Below, in pieces: positions 53,122 to 64,000 of a stretch of 64,000 bases of DNA. The stretch is from Silene conica. Its lineage: Eukaryota > Streptophyta > Magnoliopsida > Caryophyllales > Caryophyllaceae. The first letter of the stretch is position 1. Every line of letters starts with the position of its first letter. The notes beneath the pieces were generated by a model. The model saw nothing but the letters and a program-made list of their open reading frames with translations, did no database searches and was not told the DNA's origin. Location of the stretch: the NCBI GenBank assembly GCA_029255685.2, contig CM055318.2:3167001-3231000 (forward strand). Direction: 5' to 3'. The position numbers and the translations under genes are program-made.

Positions 53122-56100
53122 ATGACGTCACTGCCACCGCACGCGGTGGCGCTTTTCGCACGACATTACTCACGCGCCGCCGTATCTCAGCCGTCGACGT
53201 TTATTTTTCGTCGGAGAATTACTCCAGTGAGATGCTCTAACGACCGACGGGATATTTTCAACCGCATTTCTCCGGTTTACGATTACGTAAGCAAGCCGAC
53301 GTCATAATTTACTTGAATTTTGTAATTTCCTTTTATTTTTAACTTGAATGTCACTGAAATTACGTGGAAAACAACAGTTGAATGATTTGCTAAGCTTGGG
53401 ACAACATCGTGTTTGGAAGCGCATGGCGGTCTCTTGGAGCGGGTAATTATTTCTTCATCTTCGTTAATTGCAGTAATTACAGTATCTTAATGTTGTGATT
53501 AATGTTTTTATCAGTAATATTTGAGTTTTTTTTACTGTTTTGTTGGATGAATTCAAGAGTTTGTTACTTAGCGTTGATTGTTAGTGCTCGTATTTTGTAG
53601 CGTGATCGTTTTAGGTGTTAGTTAGCTTAGTCGGTAAAGTTTGAATTCGCATTGCTAATTTTATTGTTTGGTGCCGAGAGCGGGTTTGGATGTTAGTTAG
53701 CTTTTCACATTGCGAATTTGGACAGTTTGGTGTTGGACAGCAGTAAGCTTCGTAAAAAGAAATAGTCTAATAGAAGGATGAGTTCATGTTAGTGAGCTTA
53801 GTCGGTAAAAGTGAAAAAGGAAGGATGAGTTCACATTGCGAATTTGGACAGTTTGGTGTTGGATAGCAGTAAGCTTCGTAAAAAGAAATAGTATAATGGA
53901 AATTGAGCTTGCATTCTTGTAAATATATCATTAGATTTGATGAATGTTGTGGCAACTCTTGCCCAATATATTAGTCTGGGGAGAATTGGAGTGTCGTAAA
54001 GGTTTGTAAACTAGGAAAGTGACATTTTAGTTTTTGGCGGTTTTGCTTGTAAAAGGAAGATTGTGCTCTTGGGCAGTCCGGATCGTGGGAAGCAAGACTC
54101 TCTTTGAGGTTGTATCAATGGTACACATAATTTACTAGGTAATCAAATGTGCGCGATTTGCACGAGGTGCAGAGCTTTGCCTTGATCCTTGTGCCTACCA
54201 CCACAGCCACTGTCGCCTTGGTGCACTTTGCGTCTTTAAAAATAAGTTATGTAATGTAAAACTGCTGAAATGCTTCTCTTCATGACCTGAAGATTACTTT
54301 TACATGGAGTACCTTAGTCTCTCTTGAAGGCCATGTTTAATTTTCATATGAATTTGGTAACAGAGCGAAAAAAGGGGATAGGGTACTGGACATATGCTGC
54401 GGAAGTGGAGATCTGACATTTTTGGTATCGGAAAAAGTTGGTGTCGATGGACAGGTCTAGTCTATTTCTCCATATATATAAAATGCAGCTATTCTGAGGT
54501 GAACGTGGCCATAATTTGGGAGTTCTTGCAGGTGGTTGGTCTTGATTTTTCGGAGGAGCTGTTGTCTGTTGCTTCATCACGCCAGCAGCTGAAATTAAGC
54601 CCTTGCTACAGAAACATAGAGTGAGTACTAGATATTCTGTGGTCAGTGATCTTTTTTGAGATTATTTTTTGCTACAACAATCACATAAGAGATACTAATT
54701 TCATGTCAAATGCATCCCAGGTGGCTGGAAGGTGATGCACTTGATTTACCATTCCCTGATGCTTCTTTTGACGCCATCACAATGGGTTACGGATTGCGGA
54801 ATGTACAAGATAGAAAAAGAGCTTTACAAGAGATTTTTCGAGTTCTCAAACCAGGTTCCTTATAACCTCTCCTACTACATAATAAGTTGTTTGGTATAAA
54901 ATTAATGTCTCTCTTACATTGTTCAGTGGTGAAATTATATTTCAGGTTGCAGGGCTTCCATCCTTGATTTCAACAAAAGCACGGAACCTATCAGTGGTTT
55001 AGTTCAGGTATTACTTTACTCTGTGTCCGGACTTTGGATGGATGGATTTAGAGGGAGGGGGAGAAATTCATTTTCCGTTCTACATGCCTAAATACCTAAT
55101 GAAATCCCGTCCTAACATAGGAAAGATCTGGGGCCTTGGAGGTAAAACAACAAGCTCCATCCTCCTTCCCTCCCCTCCCCTCCCTCTTTTGTATCCAAAC
55201 AACGAATTAAGTTGACAAGTATAAATATGAGTTTAATTGTGATTATCGTCTGTGGTATTCTTCACCTGTATACGTTTTCTGTCTTTGAATATGTTTATGC
55301 TGCTGTTGGAAAAATAGGAGTATGTATCTGTGATTCTGATTACTGTTAGCAATATTATGCATTTTTTGGTACAAGAATGTTTCCTTTTAACCGCTACCTA
55401 TCATTTTAATTTTGTACGCCAGCGATGAGTGTGATGGTTGCAAAGGATCATGTCAGTTGACCCCAAATCATCTTGGGTTTCATGCTCTGACTTTGTTTAT
55501 ATTATTGTTTGGTATAAGAATGTAGCCTCGTAGAATAAAAAGTGGGGTTTAGCTACTATGCATATTTTCTAATCCAGTACGCCTAGTCTTCATTTTCATT
55601 TATTTCCCCTTAATGGCTTTAAATTTGATTTGTACGATCTTATAGATAGATGTCACATATTTTTCTCTATTAAAGAAGCATATTCACATCTATTTATTCA
55701 TGATGAAGAAGTGGCTTGATTTTCATATTGAATTTTATTTTATTTTATTTGCTAGGAGTGGGCGTTAGACAATGTTGTTGTTCCAATTGCTACTGGATAT
55801 GGCGTTGCTGATGAGTATAAATATCTCAAAAGCTCAATTCAGGGTTTTTTAACAGGTCAGTTTAATGACTGGATATTGTGTTTGCGGAACATTGTTTGCA
55901 TGGATGTTAATTCTCCCCTACAATTCTAACTGGAGCTGCTGTACTAGGCTTTGTTTTGTTTGTTAAATACTCGAACTAGAATTTTCTCTATTCTGCTGTG
56001 GGAGAGAAGTAGATTTAGATTGAATATGTAAAAAGAATACTGGAACAGAGCTGTAAAAAAAATCTCTGGCTGCCTTCGCAGGAAAGGAACAGGAGCAGAT

Positions 56101-56182
56101 GGCTCGTATGGCTGGGTTTTCTGATGCCAAATTCTATGAGATTGGCTTTGGACTAATGGGAAATCTGGTTGTTACTCATTGA
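53122..56182 (+). CDS. MENG: Demethylphylloquinone methyltransferase, chloroplast (UbiE/MenG family)
   Basis: Catalyses the final SAM-dependent methylation of phylloquinone (vitamin K1) synthesis in plastids. Eight exons: 53122-53286, 53378-53442, 54364-54454, 54532-54620, 54721-54854, 54946-55007, 55756-55855, 56082-56182. They total 807 nt or 268 residues, about the size of the Arabidopsis enzyme. Residues 1 to about 40 are rich in Arg/Ser/Ala/Thr with few acids, as in a transit peptide. The UbiE signature YDYLNDLLSLGQHRVW spans 53-68. SAM motif I VLDICCGSGDL is at 84-94. WLEGDALDLPFPDASFD and ITMGYGLRN follow, then RVLKPG. The C-terminus GLMGNLVVTH is typical. The close relative COQ5 (mitochondrial ubiquinone) is less likely given the plastid-like leader and the Cys-Cys in motif I. 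Intact. Confidence 0.92.
55435..55502 (+). mobile_element. SINE-like fragment in MENG intron 6
   Basis: AAAGGATCATGTCAGTTGAC followed by CCCAAATCATCTTGGG corresponds to the GGGGTCGGCT core of 25380-25545 in reverse complement. Partial and diverged. Confidence 0.4.
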
Positions 56183-57280
56183 AAGATCCTGTGCTTCATC
56201 CATCACTGCTTCACTTTAGGCTTTGCTGGTGCTTAAATTTGCTCTGTTGCATAATTAAGAATTGAATGTATACGACTTTTAATGTTTTGATGCTAATTGC
56301 CATCTCGATTCTTGCATTGCTATTTACTTCATTTTTTTTTTCTTGTAATTAGTTTCTTCTACTGTGCCAAGATGTAGATAAGTTGTAGATTCCATTCAGT
56401 ATATACGGAATATTTTTTGCTGATTTTTCATGACACTCCTGCCTCCACCCCAATAACTGTGTTTGTCAGATTCTTTGAACACGAAATTAGAGAGATACTG
56501 CTGTAACAAACAATTTTAAAGATGAGTTGCATACATTCGACTTGATAGTCTCTCTGTCCTGATGCAATCTCTCACGGTCGCTGAAATTACGTGACTTTAG
56601 AAACGGTTTCTTCTGGTTGTAGATGTTATACGACCTGCCAAACAGTGAGATATATTCTAGAGTGGTGATTGAAGACGATAAATCTGGTCTCAGATAGTAA
56701 TTAGATCTTTTTTCTTAAATATTGTCAAATTTCAACTTCCTTGATATATAAATATTTATCTAGTAGGATAAAGTTGGTCTTCAGCTTTAGAACTGCCTTT
56801 GACATTGATGTGCGTTGCATTGATACTTCCTGGTTGCATAGAAACCTGACTAAATTTTCTTCTGAAGATTTTTGTTAAGAATGCGTAGCAGTTTGATTAC
56901 GCCACTAACTGAGTTTTGTCTTTTGATCGTCTTCCTGTTATCATCTCTAACAGAAGGACCCCTGTAGACATCTGCCATTTATATCTATGTATGCTGGTTT
57001 ATCCTCATTATATTGTTTTCATGAAGTTAAACAAGACTGTTTGGCAGCTCCAGTTGCAATGCTGTATATTTTCTTCCAGCTTAGTGTTCTTTATGGCAGG
57101 GGATTATGTAACATGCGCTTAGAAGTTAGAAGTTCTGAGCTGCACTAAACGAGGAGGCTTGTGTTGTACAAGGTATTGTTGGTTACTTGAATATCAAATA
57201 TTAAGCAACCAAGGCTTTAATTGGACAGGATCTTATCAACAGGAGGTGGCTTTTAAGGTGTTTCTGGGTCTGTCTTTCAT
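56183..57280. other. MENG 3' flank
   Basis: Includes the 3' untranslated region of MENG. A short splice-flanked segment (AACAG|AAGGACCCC near 56953) might be a non-coding exon. No protein gene was recognised. Confidence 0.3.
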
Positions 57281-57288
57281 ACTTTCAG

Positions 57289-57999
57289 AAAGCAGAAAGC
57301 CGTCATCTGAGCTATGCAGAGATTCTGAGGAAAGGTGGAATAACAAGTGGTTTTGTTCATCATTGAGGTATAAGCACTTCTTATCTCGATTTATTAGAGT
57401 AAGACTGAGAAAGCTTATCCTATCCTGTTCACATAGGATTCACAATCATTTGTTCCTAATCTAAGACCATTTTTGGACGGCCTCCTTACGTTAACTTGTA
57501 GAAGAGTTGTACCATTAATCCTACCTGCATTATGAAGCTATTGACTTAATCAGCTTATGCATCAAGGTTGAAAACACGGTCACATATATGCAAATCTGAT
57601 CTTTGCTTAGCATAAAACTGTTGACTTGCCTTGCTGCTTGAGGCGTTTGTCTGAAACTTTTTTGTGTTTTGGATTATTTTTGCTTATTTTTCAGCAAGTT
57701 TTTGTGAACATTCGTTGGCTCTTGTTTCCGCCAATGCAGGTACTCCAGGGCATGTTACTGATCAAAAGAGAGAAATACTTAAATCAGGTTGGTACAACGA
57801 ATACACTGAATCTTCTATAATTACCATTGATGATATTAGAAACATGAAGGAAAAAACGGCAAATCTCTTTTGCTGCAGTATTTTGCTAAGCCAACAGTGT
57901 AGCCAGCCTCATAGTCACTTGAAGACCCTACTTAAGTACTACAATTTCTTTAGCTCAAATGTGTTGGGGAGTGTTGTGAGATTAAATTCCGTAAGGTAG
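57289..57999 (+). other. Unrecognised open segments with splice-like borders
   Basis: 57289-57371 follows TTTCAG and reads AESRHLSYAEILRKGGITSG then FVHH and a stop. 57740-57999 follows ATGCAG and reads GTPGHVTDQKREILKSGWYN, then an open frame to a stop at 57999. Composition (Gly, Lys, Glu, Tyr) looks more protein-like than random AT-rich sequence. I do not recognise either peptide, and the first ends in a stop just before a donor-like GGTATAAG. They may be remnants of a gene, alternative 3' exons of MENG, or chance. No start codon or promoter is identified. Confidence 0.25.
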
Positions 58000-58174
58000 C
58001 GATATCTCCCATGTTATTTTAAAGTATGTTAGAGGAAATGCTGTTTTATGACCTTTACGGGTTATCACAACATTTTCAAGATGATGTGTGAGTGAAGACT
58101 TGTGGAACTACTTTGGTTCAGATGGATATAATTTTTCTTCCCTTATACTCCGTAGTGGTAATGTTAGCACCAAA

Positions 58175-58468
58175 TAGGGGCGAACCCAGAATTAAATGTT
58201 TGGGGTAGCAAAACAAAATTTAAAAGGTAAAATGCTAGTAAGGGGATTCGAACCCGGGACACTAGGTTAGAAAATAAAGCCTTTGGCATTCTACCACAAG
58301 ATATTTATTTTTTTTTTGGTAAAGAGAAGTACCACAAGATATTTATTGTACATTCAGTAATTTATCTACAATTCAACATTTTGGGTAGCAAAAATCCGTC
58401 TTTTAAGTCAATTTTTAAGTTTGGGGTAATACCCGCCACCCCCTTGCTACTACCTAGGTTCGCCCATG
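58175..58468. mobile_element. hAT-like MITE (GGGCGAAC-type TIR)
   Basis: Ends TAGGGGCGAACCCAG and the complement of CATGGGCGAACCTAG, flanked by GCACCAAA/GCACCAAT (58167-58174, 58469-58476), an 8-bp duplication with one mismatch. It contains a GGATTCGAACCCGGGAC tRNA-like word. Same end type as 1837-1941 and 4739-5123. Confidence 0.6.
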
Positions 58469-59978
58469 GCACCAATTATGTCCTGGTTTGATGGTCAAGA
58501 TTCGGGGTTTGTAAACGATAGGTCGCTGGTTTTGGGGATTGAATAACCAATAAAGTTAAATATAAATTTGACGACGGAAGGAGAGGTGGTAAGGAACCAA
58601 ACCCTTGCAAGAATTGGGAAATTTACAAAATTACGGTGGTGTTAATATACAAATGACTTCATATTATGCTAGTTATATGTGGCTAGATTGATAGAAAAAC
58701 AAATAGGATGACAAAAGTTTGCACATAATAGTAAAATTGGCCTAATCACCAGTAGTGCAACACCGTCCCATTTAGGTGTAGGGTCCACGGCGTGCAAGCA
58801 TAAAGAAAGGCCTAACTTATCAAGGCTTTTACTAGTAATAGTTTTGCGTACGTCCTCAACATGCAACCCACCTTCTCTAAAAGGGTCCGTTATCAAGCGC
58901 CTGTAATTAAGGGTACCTACCCAGTCACCCACCACCAAACCAACTGAATTATCGTCCTTACATAATTTTACATCGGTATAGAGCTATTTTGTTTGGTTAT
59001 TTTTAGTCTTTCCTAGAAAGCTTTGATTACCCCTTTACTCCTAATTATGTAGGACTTGGCTAATTTAAGATTGCTCTTTTTTCTCTTAGAAAGTTTTTCA
59101 ATATGCAATTATGCGAGGTAGAACGAAAATTCCGGATTAAAAATTAGCGAAGTTCAATAAAGAAAAGGTTTGTGCCATATTGACTTAGCATTGTATGGAT
59201 TATTAAGTTGTATAACAGAAATTAGGATGCTCTCTAATTTGTTTGGAGGAAAGGGGAAGGTCCATTACCATTATTGAATTAGTAGTCCAAAATGAATTAG
59301 CAAATGGAGAGAAGGAATGGGGAGGACGAGGAAGTATATTTACTTAAGATTAAATCTCGACCATTGATTATGTAATGGAGGGGAAAATGGAGAGGCTCGT
59401 GTACAACATACCCCTACTATCTTCGGCAATGATAACTATGTTGTACCATACAACATTCTTACGAAAACCAACTATCGATTTTATGTAGCTATATTTAATT
59501 TTATTTAGTTTTCACTTTATGTGATTATTCTAAGTCTAGTATAGTCATTATCATTAATTTCATTTATTCAATTCAGTATAGTTCCGTTAAATACTGCTTC
59601 ACAGTACTAATATTATGTACTGTATCAAGTTGAGTACTATATTTTGTTCATAAATTTCAGCAAAGTGAAGCTAAGAAAATTAAACATTAAGCAAGTTCAA
59701 TAAAGTTGAGTTAAGCCTGTAAAAGTGTGACAAAGTAGATATTAATATTTATGTTTAATACTTGTGAAGTTGTGATTGTCTCTTAGCTTTGATTAATTCT
59801 TAATTTTTATCTGGGGAAAAGTATGCTAAGTGTATTTCCTCGTATGTTCCATGACAACTGATGTACTATTTTGTTTGGTTGCATTGTTGTCGTGTATCTG
59901 ATGAAATATATACAAGACATATCTAAATAAGCTGCCAATAGTTTAACAGTTTACAACTTTATAATACACTATCTGTAG
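58469..59978. other. Intergenic sequence
   Basis: No gene recognised. 58669-58938 holds an antisense 89-codon frame with no family resemblance. The rest is AT-rich. Confidence 0.35.
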
Positions 59979-59980
59979 TA

Positions 59981-60187
59981 CTCCCTCCGTCCCGATCAAT
60001 TGTTATCTATTGCTTTTGACACAAAGATTAAGAAAAGAAGTGTAAATGAATTTGGACCACACAAATTATATGGCCCCACATGTAATCAAATGTCATCCAC
60101 AAAAAGTTGCCAAAAATGGAAATAGATAACAATTCAATAATACACCCCAAAATGGAAATAGATAACAAATGACCGGGACGGAGGGAG
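59981..60187. mobile_element. Stowaway MITE, 207 bp
   Basis: CTCCCTCCGTCCCGATCAATT at the left pairs with AATGACCGGGACGGAGGGAG-like sequence at the right. TA duplications at 59979-59980 and 60188-60189. Repeated AAATAGATAACAA words lie in the right half. Confidence 0.85.
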
Positions 60188-60189
60188 TA

Positions 60190-61890
60190 ATAAACTACTA
60201 GCAGTTTACAACTTTTTATGCTGCGCCAACAAGGACATAACACGATGCACAACAAAAGCTTGAGGAATGTACCAAAAGAAAAGAGAAAAGCTTTAGAAGT
60301 ACATCTTAAAATTAATCTAATAAGTAGCTAGTATACTCTATTCATTTTAACACAAATTCTTGTTTAAGTCGGACATGATATGTCAGTCTTAAACAATAAA
60401 ACGGGTTAAATAGATGGATAAAAAAAGGTAGAATGCCCAGGGATTGACAAACTTTTGTCCCATCTGCCTATATAGGGTAGTATTTGACTCGCTTTACATT
60501 TAAGGTAGAATGCCCAGCGTACAACCGTCATATGTACTATGTTATGCAAATTAGCTAGAAAAAGAATAAGTAAAAAAATCTACTGAACATGCTAAGAAAG
60601 AAATACGTATATAATCTATTAAAATTTGAGGGACTATAAACCATTATCTGATCTTTAAATAGAAGATTGTTATTAATGGTGCAATTGAATTAGCATATAA
60701 TCCAAGAATATGGATAATTTTTTATTTGGAGTATGTGTAATTATGTGATATAGTTTGTGATTCTTCGTTGTACTTAACTTTTTATCCAAAGTAAAGGTTG
60801 GCAATTAGTCAAAACATATTAAAATGCCAGAACCATAATCAATCATACCCAATTTCTTGTCTTTATTAGTTAGGCTTTTAGAAATGTACCTGTGTTGAGG
60901 TGGGCTTAATTACCAATATAGTTATTTTTACACAATTAGCTACAAGAAATGTAAATATTTAATTGGTTTATCTTAGCTTAGAAATTATACGGAGTACATC
61001 CTAATCCTTGTTGATAAAGATCGACTTTCTACCATCCATTTTCACGAGTGAGCGTCGATTTTTTTTTTTTTTTATAGAAACTCATTGAATAAACTGAAAT
61101 TATCATAGATGACAAGACTGACCACAACATTAGGTAAAGTTCGTTGGAATTTCAGGAAATGACACAAGGATTGAGTTAAACTTATGAATGAACCAAGCAT
61201 CCTGTTATATTGACAAATATAGAGCTGAATTGGCCTAAAAACGCCACGGTCGAGTCACTCTTTTAGCATTTCATGCTTTTGTTAGGTTATTGTTGGTTCT
61301 ATAACTTAGATTCTAGATAATTAAGAAAATCCTCGTTTCTAATGTGTGTAGCAGCTTTTTTTTATTGAAAGTTTGTAACTCCTATAAATTTCCAAAAGTT
61401 TATGCTCGGAGTTCTATTGTACTTTGTTTTATCATATGACGGTACATATAAACCTATATAGAGAATGTAAGATAACTAACATCCTATGCTACTTCGACTT
61501 TTCACTTGACAATGTATCGTGTGTCCGACACAACACTGACACCTGACACCTGATCAATATTAATCAAAGAGAGTAATTAAGAATCCTCTGTATTTTTAGT
61601 CCATATAGCATACTAATTTACATAATTCACAAAACTAAGTCGTGTTCGTATCTACTAATTGGCTGGGGTACTAGTTTTACCGTTTCTGCATGTCGCTTAA
61701 TTCTTAAAATAGAGTGTGAGACAGTCAACATCCGGTCGCCTTCAATACCATGTCAGCGAGCCTGAGTAATGTATTACGTATATAACATCTATGAAATTTC
61801 GGCCTTAGCAAAATTAGATTCTGACTTTGTTCATGTATTTATATTTTATATGAAAATAATAAAACATATTATTTTATATGAAAATAATAA
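60190..61890. other. Intergenic sequence upstream of the polygalacturonase
   Basis: AT-rich, with a repeated GGTAGAATGCCCAG phrase (60429, 60504), a poly-T run (61056-61073) and a direct repeat of TTATATGAAAATAATAAAA (61848, 61873). No gene recognised. Confidence 0.4.
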
Positions 61891-62057
61891 AAAGGGCAGC
61901 ACGATGACGTCCCCGCTAGGCGGAAATGGGCCCCACCACAAGGGTGTAATGGGGGCAAGCCTTCCCTTGCCATTTTGGCAAGAGGCCGCTCCCAGGACTT
62001 GAACCCGTGACCTCACGATCAAAAAGCAACAACTTAAGCGGTGTGCCAAGGCTCCCC
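61891..62057 (-). mobile_element. Au-type SINE
   Basis: On the minus strand: GGAGCCTTGGCACACCGCTT (A-box region), then GAGGTCACGGGTTCAAGTCC (B-box), CCTCTTGCCAAAATGGCAAG, CCCTTGTGGTGGGGCCC, and GCCGAAATGGGG-like end GTGCTGCCCTTTTT. This order matches the widespread plant Au SINE as I remember it. It lies about 85 bp upstream of the polygalacturonase TATA box. Confidence 0.8.
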
Positions 62058-62141
62058 TTCAGGGCTTTTTCTTTTGTAATTTATACAAAGTTATATAAAC
62101 TGCTAGCAAACATGTTAACCCCCCTTCCCCCCAGCCTCAAG

Positions 62142-62149
62142 CTATATAA
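62142..62149 (+). promoter_or_regulatory. TATA box of the polygalacturonase gene
   Basis: CTATATAAGG, a consensus plant TATA box, lies about 85 bp before the ATG at 62231. The Au SINE lies immediately upstream, so any upstream control elements are interrupted by or contained in it. Confidence 0.65.
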
Positions 62150-62230
62150 GGAGGGCAGAGCACCATTATGACCTCAAAAACAGAAGTCCTGCACCATATA
62201 CTTGGACAAAAATAGTGACAATCATTAGTT

Positions 62231-63930
62231 ATGAAGAGTAGCAAGTGGTTCTCCATTATTTATCTAGGGATAATCCTAACAACTCTTCATGTCTCATTTT
62301 CTGTTATTTCGACAGAGGCTCGGAAGAACAATGCCATAAGTCATAATAAACATACAAAACATAAGCATGGGAAAGGAAAATCTGGTCATTCTTATAAAAG
62401 TCCGCCATCACCTCCTCCACCTTCATCTGATTCTTCTCCAACAATCTCAAGTAGCTTCAATGTCCTCTCTTTCGGAGCCAAAGGCGATGGTACCACGGAT
62501 GATTCGAAGGTAATTTCATTCTATTTCCTAACTAATAATGTCCATTATTTAGTTTTGCTGATACCTTGAATCAAAACTTATATGAGATTGTTTTATATGT
62601 TGTTTGCATATAAGAGCCTCACTTTATGCTATGTTTACGGGAATGGACTAATGGTAGTATGCATTTGATCATGTTTGATTTGCTTTTCAATATGTACGAC
62701 AATTCATGAAAAACTGTACGGGTGTGAAGGTTTTATGTGCAATGACTTCAAAATATTCTTTCCGTTTGTGATTCTGGCTTGATATAGGCATTTTTACGAA
62801 CATGGCAAGCTGCATGCAAAGTAACACGAGCAACTGTGGAAGTTCCTTCAGGATACAGTTTCTTCATTAAGCCTATAAGCCTCTTAGGACCTTGCATGCC
62901 GCAACTTGTTCTACAGGTTTGATATCTGTTACTACTTCATATTGTTTATATTATCACACTTTGATTATGGCTCTGAATTTTAACCTCTACTTTTTCACAA
63001 TACGCTACAATAACTATTCCCTGTTATTCGGAGAGATTAACAGTAGAGTCAAAATGGAACAACAAATAAAAACGGGATGAAGATAGTATATCGGAATAGA
63101 TTAAGCAGTTTAACCACTGTTGATTTGTTGAAGACATTAAGAGATTGCTTAGTATGACTCATTACTATCTTTTACGTTAATTTCAAAATAAACAGTTGTA
63201 TGATAGAGCCATATATAAATTGAAACTATCAAGAGATACAAATCAAATAATCGCGCAACAATACTGTACTTTGTGAAAATGTGCAGATAGATGGAACATT
63301 GTTAGCACCTCCAGAAGTAAGTTCATGGGCAAAATCTGATCTATTTCAATGGATTAATATCAAATGGCTGCAAAACTTTACCATTCAAGGCAGTGGAGTT
63401 GTTAACGGTCAGGGTTCTAAGTGGTGGTCTTTCTCGCAGTCCCCGGCAGATAAGGTCAGTTTGCTTACATATACATTGCATTTACCAATGTGATTTCTTC
63501 CTGATTATATAGAATATGCATGAAAATTCATTATGCATTGTGCACGAATGCATAGCGTATTAACTGAAACGTGTTTGTGTGGGTGATTTGCAGAAGAATT
63601 GTCCGTCTACTCATGCTCCAAGCATGAAACCAACAGTAAGTGACTCATATACTCGCTTTCCATATACTCAATGTTCCGACATGTAGCTCCTTTAAAGTTG
63701 ATTTATTATATTTTGTTTTCAGGCATTGCGATTCTATGCTAGCAGCAACATAATAGTTCGTGATATTACAATAAAAAACAGTCCACTTTGCCATCTGAAA
63801 TTTGATAACTCCATAGGAGTACAGGTCATGAATGTCACCATTTCGTCACCAGAAGATAGCCCTAACACCGATGGTATTCATCTTCAAAACACTAAAGATG
63901 TTGAAATCCATGATTCTAACATTGGATGTG
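62231..63930 (+). CDS. Polygalacturonase (glycoside hydrolase 28), 3' end beyond window
   Basis: A secreted pectin-degrading hydrolase of the cell wall. Five exons are in the window: 62231-62509, 62788-62916, 63287-63454, 63594-63635, 63723-63930, giving 275 codons and one base before a donor (GGATGTG|GTAAGT). Residues 1-30 are a hydrophobic signal peptide. Residues 31-55 are unusually Lys/His/Gly-rich, followed by an extensin-like Pro-Ser patch (57-70). The catalytic domain starts at FNVLSFGAKGDGTTDDSKAF (76-95) and continues with ITIKNSPLCHLKF. Motif I SPNTDGI is at 252-258 and carries one catalytic Asp. The expected next motifs (GDDC, GHG, RIK) fall outside. The basic, Pro-rich leader is typical of one plant polygalacturonase subgroup. 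Partial only because of the window edge. Confidence 0.92.
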
Positions 63931-64000
63931 GTAAGTGCGATTTCCATATTTCTAAAGCTAAGCATATGTACGTATTGAATTTTCCATGTTATGGTAACTT

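Noticed and set aside
54344..54624. Alternative frames across MENG exons 3-4 as separate small proteins
   Set aside because: They are out-of-frame or intron read-through versions of MENG exons whose spliced frame matches the UbiE/MenG family.
58240..58262. tRNA gene at the GGATTCGAACCCGGGAC word
   Set aside because: Only a B-box-like word inside a hAT-like MITE. No acceptor stem or anticodon arm.

Overview
The window is plant nuclear DNA, most likely from a eudicot. It is AT-rich, its genes carry many short GT-AG introns, and the intergenic space is full of small transposable elements. The element mix (TGACGG-type palindromic MITEs, GAACTGAACTTATAG arrays) makes me lean towards Caryophyllales, but that is only an impression. 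No bacterial, organellar or viral segment was recognised.

Layout. 1-28.6 kb: a near-identical repeat of about 370 bp sits at both ends (803-1180 and 28201-28567). Between the copies lie three broken plus-strand pieces of the rRNA dimethyltransferase gene DIM1 (3.3-4.3, 7.3-9.2 and 9.2-10.1 kb), a DUF3511 gene (12.2-12.5 kb, minus), an orphan first exon of a plant S26-type peptidase-like gene (14.4 kb, minus), the intact two-exon DIM1 gene (16.5-19.8 kb, minus) and a complete 22-exon CTP synthase gene (21.8-27.3 kb, plus). 28.6-38.3 kb: gene-poor repeat territory with a 2.16-kb non-autonomous Helitron, a 1.15-kb Tourist-like element and Stowaway MITEs. 38.4-51.6 kb: a class I KNOX homeobox gene of KNAT2/KNAT6 type, stretched by a 10.9-kb third intron containing two tandem arrays and several MITEs. 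53.1-56.2 kb: an eight-exon plastid demethylphylloquinone methyltransferase gene (MENG). 56.2-62.2 kb: mostly repeats, plus a weak unrecognised open frame near 57.7 kb. 62.2-64.0 kb: the first five exons of a secreted polygalacturonase that runs off the window.

The genes are independent housekeeping, developmental or wall genes, not a pathway cluster. DIM1 modifies 18S rRNA, CTP synthase makes CTP, MENG makes vitamin K1 in plastids, KNOX controls meristems and polygalacturonase trims pectin. From memory, MENG, KNAT6, a polygalacturonase and the S26-like peptidase also lie close together on Arabidopsis chromosome 1, so part of the window may be a conserved syntenic block.

No convincing new enzymatic or defence system was found. 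The most unusual items are the DIM1 fragment cluster opposing the intact gene, the nested repeat layers, and the palindromic and satellite arrays inside the KNOX intron. Exon boundaries were read by eye from splice sites and reading frame, so single-junction errors are possible.
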